A DNA stretch of 64,000 bases from assembly GCA_019843655.1 (NCBI GenBank), contig JACDQD010000103.1, forward strand, positions 12,213,501-12,277,500, read 5' to 3'. The notes beneath the pieces were generated by a model that saw only the letters and a list, made by a program, of their open reading frames with translations, was not told the origin of the DNA and searched no databases. Each line of letters begins with the position of its first letter. Positions within the stretch are counted from its first letter, which is position 1. This DNA is from Lethocerus indicus. Lineage: Eukaryota; Arthropoda; Insecta; Hemiptera; Belostomatidae. This document shows positions 14,401-26,385 of the stretch, piece by piece. The translations under genes were made by a program, and so were the position numbers.

Positions 14401-14508
14401 ACGTTCTCCACATTAAATACAGTTAAAAACACCTGTCATTCAAAATGAACTGTCAATAAATTGAAATCATGTTTCGAATATTTTGTAATACCTACCTAAA
14501 GCGGTAAT
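8405..14508. other. Non-coding stretch apart from one family B relic
   Basis: No gene recognised. A GC-richer patch at 9690-9800 and another at 13080-13200 carry only short frames. A B-box-like GGTTCGAAC near 12005 lacks a tRNA fold. Confidence 0.6.
10345..10395 (+). repeat. Possible decayed relic of family B
   Basis: GATGGC, then a changed loop, then GCCAAAACCGGTCTAGC matches the stem II to stem I part of the B1 core, with GAAA changed to AAAA. Similarity beyond this block is weak, so the call rests on about 30 bases. Confidence 0.4.
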
Positions 14509-14790
14509 ATTTTCTTTTGTTCACGTCCCGGGACTTGTTTCTGCTTCATCACTTTTTAGACACACTCGGAAAACGTAGAGTGAACTGTCAACAGATTCCA
14601 CAATTGGTAATCCCCTACCTACTGCCGCCCTATAGAAGAGCGTTAACCTTGAAACCATTGTTGATTCTATTTGTCGGCCTAATCACAACAAGTTGAGTCA
14701 CAAAACATCTCGGCGGCGACCCGACTGGCGACAGCGGGTATATTTTGTTGTTCACCCGAGGTGGGAAATATTTTCGTATTAAGCGATTTT
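14509..14790 (-). repeat. Interspersed repeat family A, copy 2
   Basis: Inverted relative to copy 1, 12 kb away, and its closest relative. The minus-strand order is GGGTGAACAACAAAA, the TGACTCAA box, the GATTAGGCCGACA box, the identical 70-base core, then a right end at CCCGGGACGTGAACAAAAG. Homology stops near 14509 and near 14790, where the two flanking sequences differ completely. These points are the best estimate of the unit's ends. Confidence 0.75.
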
Positions 14791-15398
14791 TGTTTCATGG
14801 GAAAAGAAAACTCGTACAAGATTATATAGTCCGTTGTCAGCACCGAAATAATACTTTGTGTTAAACGCAGTTAAATTGAGGATCATTGCTGGCACTGCAA
14901 GTGCAAATAAAGGTCTCTATATCGAGTTTTATTTGTAAAAAGAAACGAAAACAAAACCATGTTGAATATTTACCTGACCGATTTGCCGGACTTGTGAATA
15001 ATAGATGCACGCTGGACCAATATCCGTGCAATTATTTCGTCGTGTCAAGTCACGATTTCGAAACGTAAATTTGAATATTGAGAAACACAAAAAAAATTTG
15101 TCCGACCGTTTCTTCAGTTTGAAACGAGGAACAACATTAATGAAGAACAAAACGCGACTCAGCGCCCCCCCCCCGAGGCTGTCCATTATTACGCGGACGA
15201 TGAAACAAACCAAAAAAAAAATATAAACAAAAACGCGATAAATCCATAATGGTGGGGGAGTATTATCGGGGATGGAGTTTTTCTCATGAATAACAATCGA
15301 TGATCGTGCCAAACAACAATGGGGGAGGAGAACGAGAGGATGGTCAGAGCGGGCGACCTTTCGGCGGCGGAGAATATAAAGAAGATTAAGAAGATGGT

Positions 15399-15423
15399 GA
15401 AGAAGAAGAAGAAGAAGAAGAAG
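15399..15423. repeat. (GAA)8 microsatellite
   Basis: A GAA run of about eight units, preceded by impure purine repeats from about 15379. Confidence 0.9.
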
Positions 15424-15955
15424 GGTTTTTGATTAATATCCCCGGCGGATAAACCCGTGAAATTAGCACTTTTTAACCTCCGTTCTCCGTCCGTACGTGG
15501 GCCCATCATCGCCGGAAAGTTGCATAATGCATAAAGGCGACGGCCAATACACGGGTCTGTAAACATTGTGATATTGCAAAATTATTGCCCACGATGCTCT
15601 GTCCGTTTGAAAACTGTTTCATCACCGGGTTCCGTACATCAACAAATTGGGGTTTACCATTGAAACATGTTACTCACGAAACCAAAGGAGTTTGAGTCCT
15701 GGAATTGAAAAAATTAAACTAGATTACTGGTGGAATATGAACTGAATGGAATATGATGGCGAATAACCGAAACAGATTTATGTTGGAGCAAAATCAGTGA
15801 GCGGAGACGAAAGTGCACAAGAGCGATGCTAATTTTGCTTCTATTTCTATTTATTAACTTTTTATTAAATTGTAACTCATCGTTTCGTGCGCTTCTTTCA
15901 CATACCGTCGCCCCAATGCGAAATCCTCGTCTGCAAGAGGCAATCGAGAAGGCAC

Positions 15956-16282
15956 TTAAGAGGCACTGAACTTACGATCGGTTGTTCTGTGACTGAGAGA
16001 CGCCGCCGTCTCGGTCGCTTGTAGCGGCATAACTTCCGAAGATGTTAATGCCCAACCCCATTGACCATTAGTAATCGACCACTCGGCCATAAGAAAACAA
16101 TGCCCCCAAGGGAGGGAATGAGATTTATTTCGTGTACAGCTTGTCCCAATAGATGTCTTCTTCGCCAAACAATGGGCCATCAGGATGTATTAATAATCCT
16201 GCGAATGCGGCGTCCTAGGTCTTTATTATCTCCGAGTGCGTGTAGCGGCAGTAACTGGCTCTCAGATGTCCGGCGATTGTAA
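15956..16282. other. GC-balanced unique island with internal repeat of TGTAGCGGCA
   Basis: TGTAGCGGCA occurs near 16018 and again near 16242, each followed by TAAC with zero or one base between. ACTGAGAG and CTCTCAG lie at the outer edges in inverted order. No convincing reading frame is present. It stands out from AT-rich neighbours and may be a conserved non-coding element, but conservation cannot be seen from one sequence. Confidence 0.25.
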
Positions 16283-18144
16283 ACATGCACATCTGAAGAA
16301 TTTTTTGTGCCTGCAACATAACGGAGCATAAATATTTTCTGGATAGCCTATATGCTGAAATCCTGCTATAGTGAATAGCCTGACATTATATCGTAGAAAA
16401 CAGAAGCATCAAGTGTTCTTAGAGTCGGGTGATCAAGTTGAGCACTTTCCCGTCTATTTCGTGTTTCGAAAAGATTAAATTACGAAAGAAATTAATAGAT
16501 GCCAGTCAATTTTTTAACGAGTAAACAGCGAAATCACTAGTGCATACATCATTTTTATAGTTACACTGCTAGCGACATAACGCTGCAGCAATTGTTAATT
16601 AATTGCATTTAACGAAAATAGTTGAAACATATTTTCACAAAATGACGATGAACAAAAACCATTACAAATAGAATTAGTATTATAAGGCAAATATGAAGAA
16701 CTAGCTTTCTCACATAAAGTGAAAGTACTGTTGAAAGTATCGAACTTTCGTTAGGTTCAAAACATGATTTGCACTTTCACCTGTATTGTTCTGTTTTTTA
16801 TAATCTAATGAAAACAGAATAAATCCCCGAATTGGTAGTAGAGCATAATTATTCGAACATCCTAATGTATTTATATTCAGAGTAGTTGATTATTTAACAG
16901 TTCAATAATAAACAAATCCATAGATGTCATGGGAAGGAACAAATACGTTCAAAGTGAAATTGATCTCTTCAAATGGCGTTCAATAGAAAATAGCAAATTT
17001 GTCGTATGAGTAGGACATCAGAGCAACGCAGTTAAACAGTGACTCATCAATGACGTCTGTGGATAGAGCTGTAAATTTACTAGTTGGTGAGTCTCAATTT
17101 GTTTCGAATTAGAATTTATTATGGCAGAATTAGTGACTCAATACATAGAGCAACAAATAGTAAATTGTTTTAAAATGTTTAAAATCAGGCTAAGAAAGAT
17201 TTTTATTAACAATCAGAAAACTGGTGCACAAATAGGACATAGTGGGTTAAAGGGATATACATGACGAATTGAATTATTGAACAGTGTTTAATAATGCCCG
17301 CAACATGAGATTTTAATGATCGACAATAAAATTTTGAACTACCCAAAAGGGGATCGTTAACACCGGTGATTCAGAAAAAGGTAATGAACTTAGTTTATGG
17401 ACAATTATAAAATCATCAGTGTCGGACTTTAATATCCTTCGGGTGCCTAAGATCTGGCGAAATACACCTCCATTCCATTAATGAAATTCCACGGCTAATT
17501 TATGATCACTATTGTCAGGGGAAGGGGGACATTGGAGCAACGTGTCAAAGGCCATAAGCCTGAAACCCTAATTGAGGAAGTTGATGCATATTAACATAAT
17601 TACTGCAGTGTGAAGCCGGCCGCGAAGTCATCAAGTCGCAATTGACTTGGGAAGTTCAAAGACTGTTAGAAAATTCTGCGAAGATATTGTAGATGGCAGA
17701 AGATTAATGAACTTAGTATGGAACCCCCCCCTGCATCAGAACCGAGACCACTGTACAACGTAAAGGTGTTCAGTAAATACATGCGCAGTAATATCAGGTC
17801 CACTTTAGGCCCAATTTGACCAGAAAACACAAGACAATGAAACAGAAATGCCTCACTATACTGCCCTTGGCACATCAAGGCAAAAATTAGTAGGTGAAAG
17901 AGTACTTTCGCTAGAACTATATTTTCAGTACCGCTATTCTTAAATGAGGACGTCCTCAGTAGTCTTTTCAATTATGACTGAGCCAAGGGGAAGTGTTACC
18001 GTAATTTCAACGTATTGTTAACCGAAATCAATTTTAACGAGAAAAAATGTTTTACGACTACTATCTTATATTTCTTTTTTTCTTAATGAACTATATTCCC
18101 GACAATCAGTCTAATTATCCACTAAGGACCCTTTAAAGTTATTT

Positions 18145-18172
18145 GGGGGGGGGGGGAGGCCAAAAAAAAAAA
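18145..18172. repeat. G12 then A11 homopolymers
   Basis: Twelve G (18145-18156), a five-base spacer, then eleven A (18162-18172). Such runs are prone to length errors in sequencing. Confidence 0.9.
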
Positions 18173-19854
18173 GAGACAATCGGTCCCAGGATATAAAAGG
18201 GCCGGGTAATGGCCCTAATCTTTTTCTGAAGGTAAATTCTAAAGACGTTATCTTGACCACAAAAGGGGCCCTTCCTTCGCCCGGCTGGGAGTCCGATGGA
18301 AGAGGGATATTTTTTTTTTCTGCTCTACCCCTCAATTTTAATGAATTCATACCGGGGGCCCAGTTTTTCCATTAATCATCATCCCATTGTGTGCTCACGA
18401 AACAAAACGCGTAATGTACACAATCGTGGGTGCCCGTTCATTAAATCGCCGGACGATTTTCTCCCCCCATTGTACGGACGATCCTAGCCGCTTTCCATTC
18501 TTTTACAAGACAATTATTCCATCGGCTTCCAAGATTCGTAACATATTCAAATAAAATTCATGGGACCGTTGATTAAATCCAAAAAAGGAAGAGCTGAATT
18601 ACGATAAGTTAATGGGTCAATTGTTGTACACCGGTACTACTTGATTTTGTGCTCAATTGAATTTGTTCAAATCATATCTCAGTACGGAAAAACAGTCGGG
18701 CAACTCTATGTTATCATTGAGCTACACAACTGTCTCCGTTCTCCAAATGATGTTACCATAAAAACCATAATTCGGTTTGGTTGTAGCACATTGCAACTCT
18801 GAAACAACTCAGATGGAGAAAATTCGAATACTTCGTCCATCATTTTTCGCCTATTCATGTGTACCCCGAATGAAGAATATTCATGGGCCTACCAGATATT
18901 TGAGTGCAGCTTTCTACACTGGCCCGGAGAAATTATTAGTTTTTGCAAGGCACATCTGCTGTCGGAATTTCTTCAGAATCATCACGCTTGCGAACGGCCT
19001 CGACTTATAACGGGCATCGACTCCGGCTCTGTAATAGCACGCCCTACAACCTTGAACGTATCCGGAATGGCTAATTGCATTTTATTTGTCCCAATTCGGG
19101 TATAATTTCGGTTCAATTTTACTCTCTGTACAACGGCGATAATGATAGGTCGAATTGTCGTGGGGTGCATTTAGGGGCCGGCACCGGAAGACCTCGTCCC
19201 GTGCACGGAATCGGGTGCTCCGTCACGTGTAAACTTTCTCCATGGAGGCCAATCGGAACAGAATTTGTACCTAGAAAGAGATCTCAGACAGAATATACAA
19301 GTGGAGATATTGATAGAAGGTATTGATAAAACAATGTAATCATACTTGCAATCAATTTACGATAATATCCCGTATCCATTTACCTTTTTGGTCGTACACT
19401 AGATAGGTTCCTGATTCGGGTCAGCAGCATTCGGTTTATAATAATCAGCAGTTAATATCCAGCAGCGTTGCTACACTGTTACTACTGAGTACTGCTCATT
19501 TTATTCGTTGTCAAGATTACATACAATTTTTTCTGATTTATTATTCAATCGGTCGCCATTAATCTACATTAGACAAAACTCTTCGATCGTGATGCCAATG
19601 AAGCAAACTTTTGATGAAGCAATCTTCAAATTGTTAAAACAGGGAGTGATGTTTCGCACAATCAAGGATAAGTTAAACAGATTTAATATAATATTTTACA
19701 AATGATTTCGTATTTTTTTTCAAGGGTTTTAGACATCGCATTACCCTTTGGCTCAATTCGCAAACGATCCGTAACTGATGTTTGCGGAAATTGTTGAAGT
19801 CGTTCTGTAATTTTCAGCCCTCCCCCCCTGTTATGACTTTCGATTGCTCATTGA

Positions 19855-19892
19855 AAATTGCTTACGAAATCGCGATTTGATACAGCCATTAG
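19855..19892 (+). repeat. 38-base repeat, copy 2
   Basis: Partner of 8367-8404 on the same strand. No inverted ends or flanking duplication were seen. Confidence 0.55.
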
Positions 19893-20298
19893 AGATTCAA
19901 GAATAGCTCATCGTCGGCAGAGCTGCTGCGCTAATCGGGACTGCATACTTTCCCAATTCAGTAATCTATTCAATTTTCAATGAAATGCTGTCAACAATGT
20001 TGCAATTTAACTACCTATTTAACAGAAATAATAATAAGTTGATAAATATTTTAAATAAATGAAACTGTTATCGATAATTCGCCGGACAATTAGATGCAGT
20101 AGGATTGTTCCAGTCTATGATTGATTTATGCCGCTTTGCAGAAGAGATGAAAAACTTGTGACGTCTGTAAACTCTTGAAAGAACTTGTTCTACCTCGGTC
20201 ATCTTTGGACTGGAGCCGGGCCACGAAAGATGGAAGCCACCGGTGCATCGCTAGCGACAGCCTCGTCCCGTCTCAGATAGGGCCAATTGAAAATCTAG

Positions 20299-20320
20299 TA
20301 TTATTATTATTATTATTATT
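20299..20320. repeat. (ATT)7 microsatellite
   Basis: About seven perfect ATT units. Confidence 0.9.
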
Positions 20321-20734
20321 GGAGAGTTGCCACCCTGCGACTCTGCGATTCCGGTCTAGCGGGTCTGGACTACAGATGAGGTCCCAGAATGTGGAATTCT
20401 GGCACACCGAGTATTAGGTCTTGATTTTTATAGTCCGGCTCCCGGGCATGCTGAGAAACTTACAACAAATAGTAATAACTGCGGTAATAGCGACAATCGT
20501 TCTTGGATTCCTGTTTAAGTGGTATTGAGAAACTGGATGGATAGGTTTGTTTATCATTCATCGTTCAAAATCGTCATTTGGTTAGACTTCTCGACTCATC
20601 TCATACAAGTTTCCTATTTTATTACTGGGGTGGGAACGGAAGGAAATTTCATGATATGCAAAAAAGACAACAGTACTCTGAGTGGCCTTATTCCGTAATG
20701 GGTGGATGTCAGTGCTGGCGCTCCACCTCCGTCT

Positions 20735-20880
20735 AATCCAGGAATTTAATTCGTTACACCGCGGGTGACATCAATTCTGTCCCTCTAATTAATTGGGATG
20801 CTGGAGGCCTGGACCGTTTAGGCCCGGGCTTATTAAAGTGTCACCCCCCGTGACAGCAGGCCCCCCTCTCACCCGCGGTA
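20735..20880. promoter_or_regulatory. Candidate regulatory island with homeodomain-type sites
   Basis: Within about 140 bases there are TAATCC (bicoid/Otx-type), TTTAATT, CTAATTAATTG (Antp-type), TGACATCAAT (resembling adjacent Meis/Hth and Pbx/Exd half-sites) and GTGTCAC with GTGACAG in a near-inverted arrangement. The block is GC-richer than its flanks. Site names come from known binding preferences. Function is only inferred. Confidence 0.2.
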
Positions 20881-22548
20881 CGTGTACACTGTTTCCCTCC
20901 AAATAGGTTCAACCATTGGGGAACATCGGGGTTAATAGTATTCCCCACCCTAGGCTTCTTGCGGCATCACGTATGCCACTTAATACCTTTAGGATAATAA
21001 TTACAAGGCGTGAAGACTTACATTTACTTTATAATAGTAATAAGTAAGATTATTTTAAATTACGTTTCCAGGACTGTGAGATAATCATTGTTGAGCAGCC
21101 AGCATATAACAAATTTATTTTGCATTCAATTTTATATAAATTAACAGATCATAACACTAAATACGGAGTTAATAAATTGAAATTTAAGTGTAAACTGATT
21201 GTGCCGCACTAGAGTATAGAACCGCATCGTATATACTAAGTAAAATTAAAGACACCTAAAAAAATTATCTAAATTGTGGCCGAAATCCTTTTTAGAATGA
21301 TGTTTTATTGCCGTTTTATTATTACAGTGCTTGTTTCTTTTTTCAATGTTAGCAAAGAGCAGTGTTAAGTAAGTAGGTGCGGGATTTCTTTGTGATTTGT
21401 TCCTTTGCCAGCAGCCTGATATCAGCCCACATCGGACGTTATCACCTTGGAATTAATGTTCCACCCGATGTACCGTCAATACCAATAGCTCGTTCGAATC
21501 ATTACCGTCACCGGTGTTTGCCAATAAGGGACCGATCGCCGGCCAATTTTAAAATGGCTTGCGGGTTAACTTTAGTGCTGCCCGCATTACCATGTACTGG
21601 TCTGAAAAAAATTTGGATTTCTTACAGTTTATATAATATTAAAAAATCACACTTTCTTTATGACCTTTTTACCTTTATGACCTCGGGATTAAATTGTCTA
21701 CATATCGTCCGATTTCGTCCATCGTTTGTCTCATTTCACCGCGCAAATGTACAATATCTGCCCTTACTCTCTACAAATGTCGAGGTTAATGACTCAGCCT
21801 AAAAGTTCAGTTCCAGTCAAATATACAGAATAATTTTCCATAAATCGCTACAGATTAGCCAGAAAAATGTTGTTGGCGTTAGGCGGTCTTAAGTGGGGAA
21901 TTTCAACAGAGGCCATTTCCTAATCACTTAAAGTCCATAAAAATGAGTTAATCGCCCGTTCGGTGCCACCGTTGAAATCATCGCACGGCGTAAGAGACGA
22001 CCTCGCTTTTAGTCCTCGACTCGAGAGAATGAAAATTAGAACGCGCAATTCCTAGGAATTTTATCGCTCCAAGATAGAACGGCACTCTGAATCATATTCG
22101 CGCCGCATTTGGAGGATTTCCCTTCGGCGTGTAGTATCAGAATGCGGCCGAGATAAGGTCCAGTTTCCCGGCACGGCTTCCGCCCGTTCTGCCTTTTCAG
22201 AAGATACCGACACAACTGCAATTGCTACACCAAAACATCCACGTAACAGCTGTACGCCTTCAATACTCAATCTCAAATACCATATACCATAACTTTCGAT
22301 GGTGCATGACAGTTTACAAGCAATTTAGCTTTTACACAATCGTTTTAAGTAATTATACCAGATAGTATCTACTATACCACGACTATATATTGTACGGTAT
22401 TTACTGAAAAATTATCTATATTTGCTAACCGACAGTAAATTTCGCCACAAACACGTAGGTTCATCAACGGTTTCTTTTAGAAAATAACCTGAGTTTCATA
22501 TTGCTAATTGCTCAATACGCAAGTGATGAATCAACCCCGGCCTATTGA

Positions 22549-22550
<2 letters not shown>

Positions 22551-22604
<54 letters not shown>
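22551..22604. repeat. Perfect (TC)27 microsatellite
   Basis: 54 bases of uninterrupted TC, followed by an imperfect pyrimidine stretch ending near 22621. It is the longest perfect simple repeat in the window. The apparent Ser-Leu reading frame over it is an artefact. Confidence 0.97.
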
Positions 22605-22607
<3 letters not shown>

Positions 22608-22621
22608 CTCGCTGTTTCTCG

Positions 22622-23197
22622 CTTACGTGTTGTTTCTGGCAGGACAACTTTCTTTGGGCCCCCCGTGCAAATTTAGAAAGTACAAGAAAAAAACAAAACT
22701 GAAATTAGCGAGAAACATGGACGCGAGAAAGGCAGTTGGGGCAATGCCCCGCCACGCCTTGACTCACAAATCTCAGGGTCTTGTATAAATTGAATAACAA
22801 AAACTGCGTACGCCACTTCGGAGAGGCAAGAAAATTGATTTCGATGTAGGAGAAAACTAACTGCCGGCTGAACTGATACTTTAGGCCCAAACGGAGTAAT
22901 GGGGGAGTTTTCGAAATAATTACAAAGTTCAGCACGATTTATTATTGACTAATAAAAATTCATTTTAATGGTTTTTACGTAAACTATGTTATAAGAGGTG
23001 GATATCAAACTACGAATTCCAACCACCCTTCGAACTGTCCAAGTCAGTTGCAAAAATAATTGTACGTTTAGTATTCGGGCCATTTACATGAAGCCATTAT
23101 CAAGATAATTCATTTTAATAGTTTATTATTCAATGCAATTTATTTAGTAGTTTATATTTTACAGAGATAATACATTCTATTATAAGCCTGGCTCTAT
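22622..23197. other. Non-coding spacer between (TC)27 and B1
   Basis: AT-rich towards B1, with no gene or repeat recognised. Confidence 0.6.
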
Positions 23198-23213
23198 TAA
23201 ATTAAATGTTACT
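23198..23213. repeat. Left target-site duplication of B1
   Basis: The 16 bases taaattaaatgttact lie directly left of the element and recur exactly at 23510-23525, directly right of it. An AT-rich duplication of this length is typical of retroelement insertion. Confidence 0.85.
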
Positions 23214-23258
23214 GTAGATTTCGTGTGTTTCTGTCTCCTCTCGCTGGTTTGGTCTTTT

Positions 23259-23295
23259 GCTAGGCCGGTTTCGGCTGCTCGCCATCTTCAGTAGC
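23259..23295 (-). ncRNA. Hammerhead-like core in the left arm of B1, probably inactivated
   Basis: This is the reverse-complement copy of the core in the other arm. CTGAAGA, stem II and GAAA are kept. The base after CCGG is C where the right arm has T, so the position expected to be U next to the cleavage site is lost. A degraded motif on the minus strand is the natural reading. Confidence 0.5.
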
Positions 23296-23388
23296 GGTGT
23301 TAGTCACTTTTGGCACTTTGGATGGTTCTTGGGCATCCTCACTGCACTGTCACTGCCACTTGTACAGTAACCACAGGTGACTAACACC

Positions 23389-23425
23389 GCTGCTGAAGAT
23401 GGCGAGCAGCCGAAACCGGTCTAGC
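23389..23425 (+). ncRNA. Hammerhead-ribozyme-like core in the right arm of B1
   Basis: The order of parts matches a minimal type I hammerhead. It runs: stem I 5' strand GCTG (23389-23392); CTGAAGA (23393-23399), fitting CUGANGA; stem II closed by GGC/GCC around a short GAGCA loop; GAAA (23412-23415); CCGG; then TC (23420-23421), the predicted cleavage position; then TAGC (23422-23425), which pairs with GCTG through one G-U wobble. Stem III is the self-complementary CCGG with no loop, so cleavage would probably need a dimer, as reported for other minimal hammerheads. All core bases appear intact. Activity is inferred from the pattern only. Confidence 0.6.
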
Positions 23426-23509
23426 AAAAGACCCAACCAAGCGAGAGGAGACAGAAACACACAAAATCTACGGTATTCAAACCCCTCGAAGACCACAGAA
23501 CAGGTATTC

Positions 23510-23525
23510 TAAATTAAATGTTACT
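23510..23525. repeat. Right target-site duplication of B1
   Basis: Exact second copy of the 16-base sequence at 23198-23213. The perfect match suggests the insertion is not very old. Confidence 0.85.
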
Positions 23526-25981
23526 TATTATGTTCAGTTATTAAGGATACAAAAACTTTGATGTTGATCATTCTCAGGGACAAAGGAGTACTGTCATGTT
23601 CCAATAAGAAGGGGCTGTAAATAAGCCTTGAGGGGCTACCTGTTTTCTGCCAGTGGTCCTAGAGGACCCGTCCCAAATTGGAATCCGGGATGATGGTGGG
23701 GCCCGCGCAATTATGTTACGGTCGCATATAAACGACATGATTAGTAGGCAGGGTCGGCTATTCCATATTCATGTTCGAGGGATATATAAACTTCTTGTGA
23801 ACCGTCCGGCCTACTGCCTCGTTATCCCGGTTGGGGGTGGGGCCTCCCTCGGTTCACCTCGGCTCCATGATTGCCAGGGCTAAATGGAGGGATAATTCGG
23901 TTGTGGAGGCTGGTCAAATTGACGATAACAATCAGCAGAAAACAAGGTATTACTCTGGCAACAGATTCTAGAACTCCAGCAATTCACGAGAGCAAAGGGT
24001 GCTATGTTGCTATGGAATTAAATACAACAATAAATACATCATCTAGTATGAAAAATTTCAAAATGCAGTTGTTTCATAAACCTAAACCTATAAACAAGAC
24101 CTTGTTATTTCCCTGTTATAGATTATTTCTGCAACGAATCAAATGATGAACAGATAAAAACCCTGATGACAGTGAAGTGAAGTTAAAGGGCTACTGCAGA
24201 TACATTGTATCTTTAGTGCGGTTTTATTTACTGGTGGCGGCTTATTGTTACAGCTTTACCTTTATAGTATTGAGCGGACCAAAATTCGGATTCAGGCCAG
24301 TGGTTTTTACCCGATTATCGACAGGCTCAACTGGCCATAACTTCTTTGTCAGCTTACGAGGACCATTAACTTCGGCCAGGGTCAAGAACTCTGATGGTTT
24401 TGGCCGACCTCCCCTCTCGGGTTAAAACTCTCGAACAGATCCTGTAGACGACGTCCCTCCTCTCTCTATTGTCAGGAAGGTCCTCGAAAAAACCCAACAG
24501 CTACGTGCCGTCGGTTTATGCTTAGCATTAGGAATATGTTACAAACGTTGTTAGGAATTAAGTAACTTCAACAGAAAACCCTAAAACCATCTGACTTAAA
24601 ATAACCAAATGGAGAAAATCGGAAGAGTGGCGATATATTCCAGGCCTCCGGGGTCAGAAAATATGGCCAAACCGTTGGTCACAGTAATTGACCCTAATTT
24701 AATGGGTGATGCAACAAACTCCGGACGCTTTCAAGTACATCTATTAGTATTCTTTCACAGAAAAACATGTAAAATGTGGGCGAGATTAAGACATCTAATT
24801 AATATAAATCCCACGACCCCTAGGGGCATTGCGGGTTGATTGCGGTTATCGCGGCTATCTATCACCGAAACAGTATCTAAACCGATAAGTGGTGTTGGTC
24901 AACAGTCGGTCCTACATTCAAAAATGGCGCTTCTCTTTCAGTTTTTTTACAAACAGACAAATAATAAACACCGGTCTTGAGAATCATTCGGGCGAATACG
25001 TTGTTCGGTAATCGACAATATTTATCATCACTCAGGCGTTTTTCTGTTCGTTTCTTATACTGGAAGAAATGTAGGAGACAGGTTCAAGAAACACTAAATG
25101 CCATAAAATCTATAATGCAAAATCTAACTTCGCTAACCATATTATCCGTTCTGGCCACATTACAAAAAACATAAACAGCTCACGAAAACTAATCCACTAA
25201 CTAATCCGGTTAAAAAAGACAAAGAAAGTAGTCACCATCCTACTGAGAGGTGCATAACAGATCACATTATCTCCTTGCAGTATATAAGAAAAGGCAAAAA
25301 CATCCTACTGACAAAAAGAGATACTCAAAACTTCAAGCAGCTGAATTAAATTTTTATATAACAAAATCGTTATTAAACTACTAATTTACTTTATGCAAAT
25401 TGTTCTTGATAATGGCGGTCGGCAAACTATTGCAGCGGGTCGAGTAATGACAGGGAATGCCCTGTTCTCAATTGAAAATTCAATAGTCCGTGAACTCGAA
25501 AACAATTAGCGTTGCGAAAACTAATTCCACTTGCGCCCGGCTTAAATTCTCCGAAGGTGTTCGAAAAGGTGGACAGGGTGGAGGCTGAAGGGGGGCGAGG
25601 TGAGCTCATTACGATTCGGCAAAGAGCGTTCTGGGTCCATTGTATTACCGAACCGGGTCTGTTTCGCCTTCTGCGGACAATGGTTGGAAGCCAATCGGGT
25701 TTGGCAATTGGAGTGAAAAAAGAGACAATCGACACCCCATAATGGTTGGGCAACCGCCATGCAAATTGAGGGAGGAATGAACTTGTGAACTTGTCTTTGT
25801 GGCAATACAGTGCGACAGTTCGCGACGGGGTTAGATAACGCGGGGCCATAATTGTTTCTCCGTTTATATTTAGGCTAGTATTCTATGAGGTAATCTGTTT
25901 TTTGAGATCCGCTTATAATCAATTCGAGTTGGCAATGAACCATCTGTGATCAGAATTCGGATCCTCATCTGAAATCACTTC

Positions 25982-25997
25982 GGTAACAAGTGTTACC
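25982..25997. other. Short perfect hairpin with repeated ACTTCGGT
   Basis: GGTAACA-AG-TGTTACC is a seven-base stem with a two-base loop. ACTTCGGT occurs three times within 45 bases around it. No function is recognised. Confidence 0.5.
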
Positions 25998-26385
25998 CAC
26001 AGGAACACTTCGGTACTTCGGTGTTATTACATTAGGAACACAAACTCTTTGACCCAGTATGGGTGTAAATCACTTGAGGTCACGTAGCCAATCCGCCCAC
26101 TCTGGTACTTACTGGCGGTGGTAACAATTCGGCAATATAATTAGGACGCCGTCAGAGAGCCCATCAGATAGGTCCTGATGGACCTTCTCGAGCCGAGATA
26201 ATATTTGGCAGGCTTTCCACCGAGATCGATGCCATGTAAATAACATAGTGCGAATTTAAAATGAGTGACGACAGAGACATCCTACCGCGTACACAGTGGA
26301 ATAAAACTGATTATCTCAACAGGTATTCCACATTAATAATAATAATTGGGAACCCTTTTCCAGTTTATCAGAACACAGTATATGA

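Larger units (their letters stand above)
14791..19854. other. Non-coding stretch with GC-richer islands
   Basis: Islands near 15150-15560 and 15956-16282 stand out. 16300-17350 is AT-rich and featureless. 19150-19260 is GC-rich without a convincing frame. Confidence 0.6.
19893..22550. other. Non-coding stretch
   Basis: Contains the ATT repeat and the homeodomain-site island. A 141-codon frame at 21377-21802 has random-looking composition and no domain. Confidence 0.55.
23214..23509 (+). mobile_element. Fold-back element B1, hammerhead-bearing, flanked by a 16-bp target-site duplication
   Basis: Two inverted arms, 23214-23307 and 23377-23471, are reverse complements with about five differences over 95 bases. 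They surround a single-copy centre of about 70 bases (23308-23376). To the right of the second arm lies a 38-base tail (23472-23509). The second copy, B2, has the reverse complement of this tail at its left end, so the tail belongs to the element. Each arm contains a hammerhead-like core. The element has no coding capacity. A perfect 16-base direct repeat brackets it, which is too long for most cut-and-paste transposons and fits insertion by target-primed reverse transcription. Penelope-like elements are known to have inverted or direct terminal repeats with hammerhead motifs, so I infer a non-autonomous relative of that group. A MITE or another fold-back class is the alternative. Confidence 0.8.

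Noticed and set aside
22508..22702. Ser-Leu repeat protein
   Set aside because: Direct translation of the (TC)27 microsatellite.
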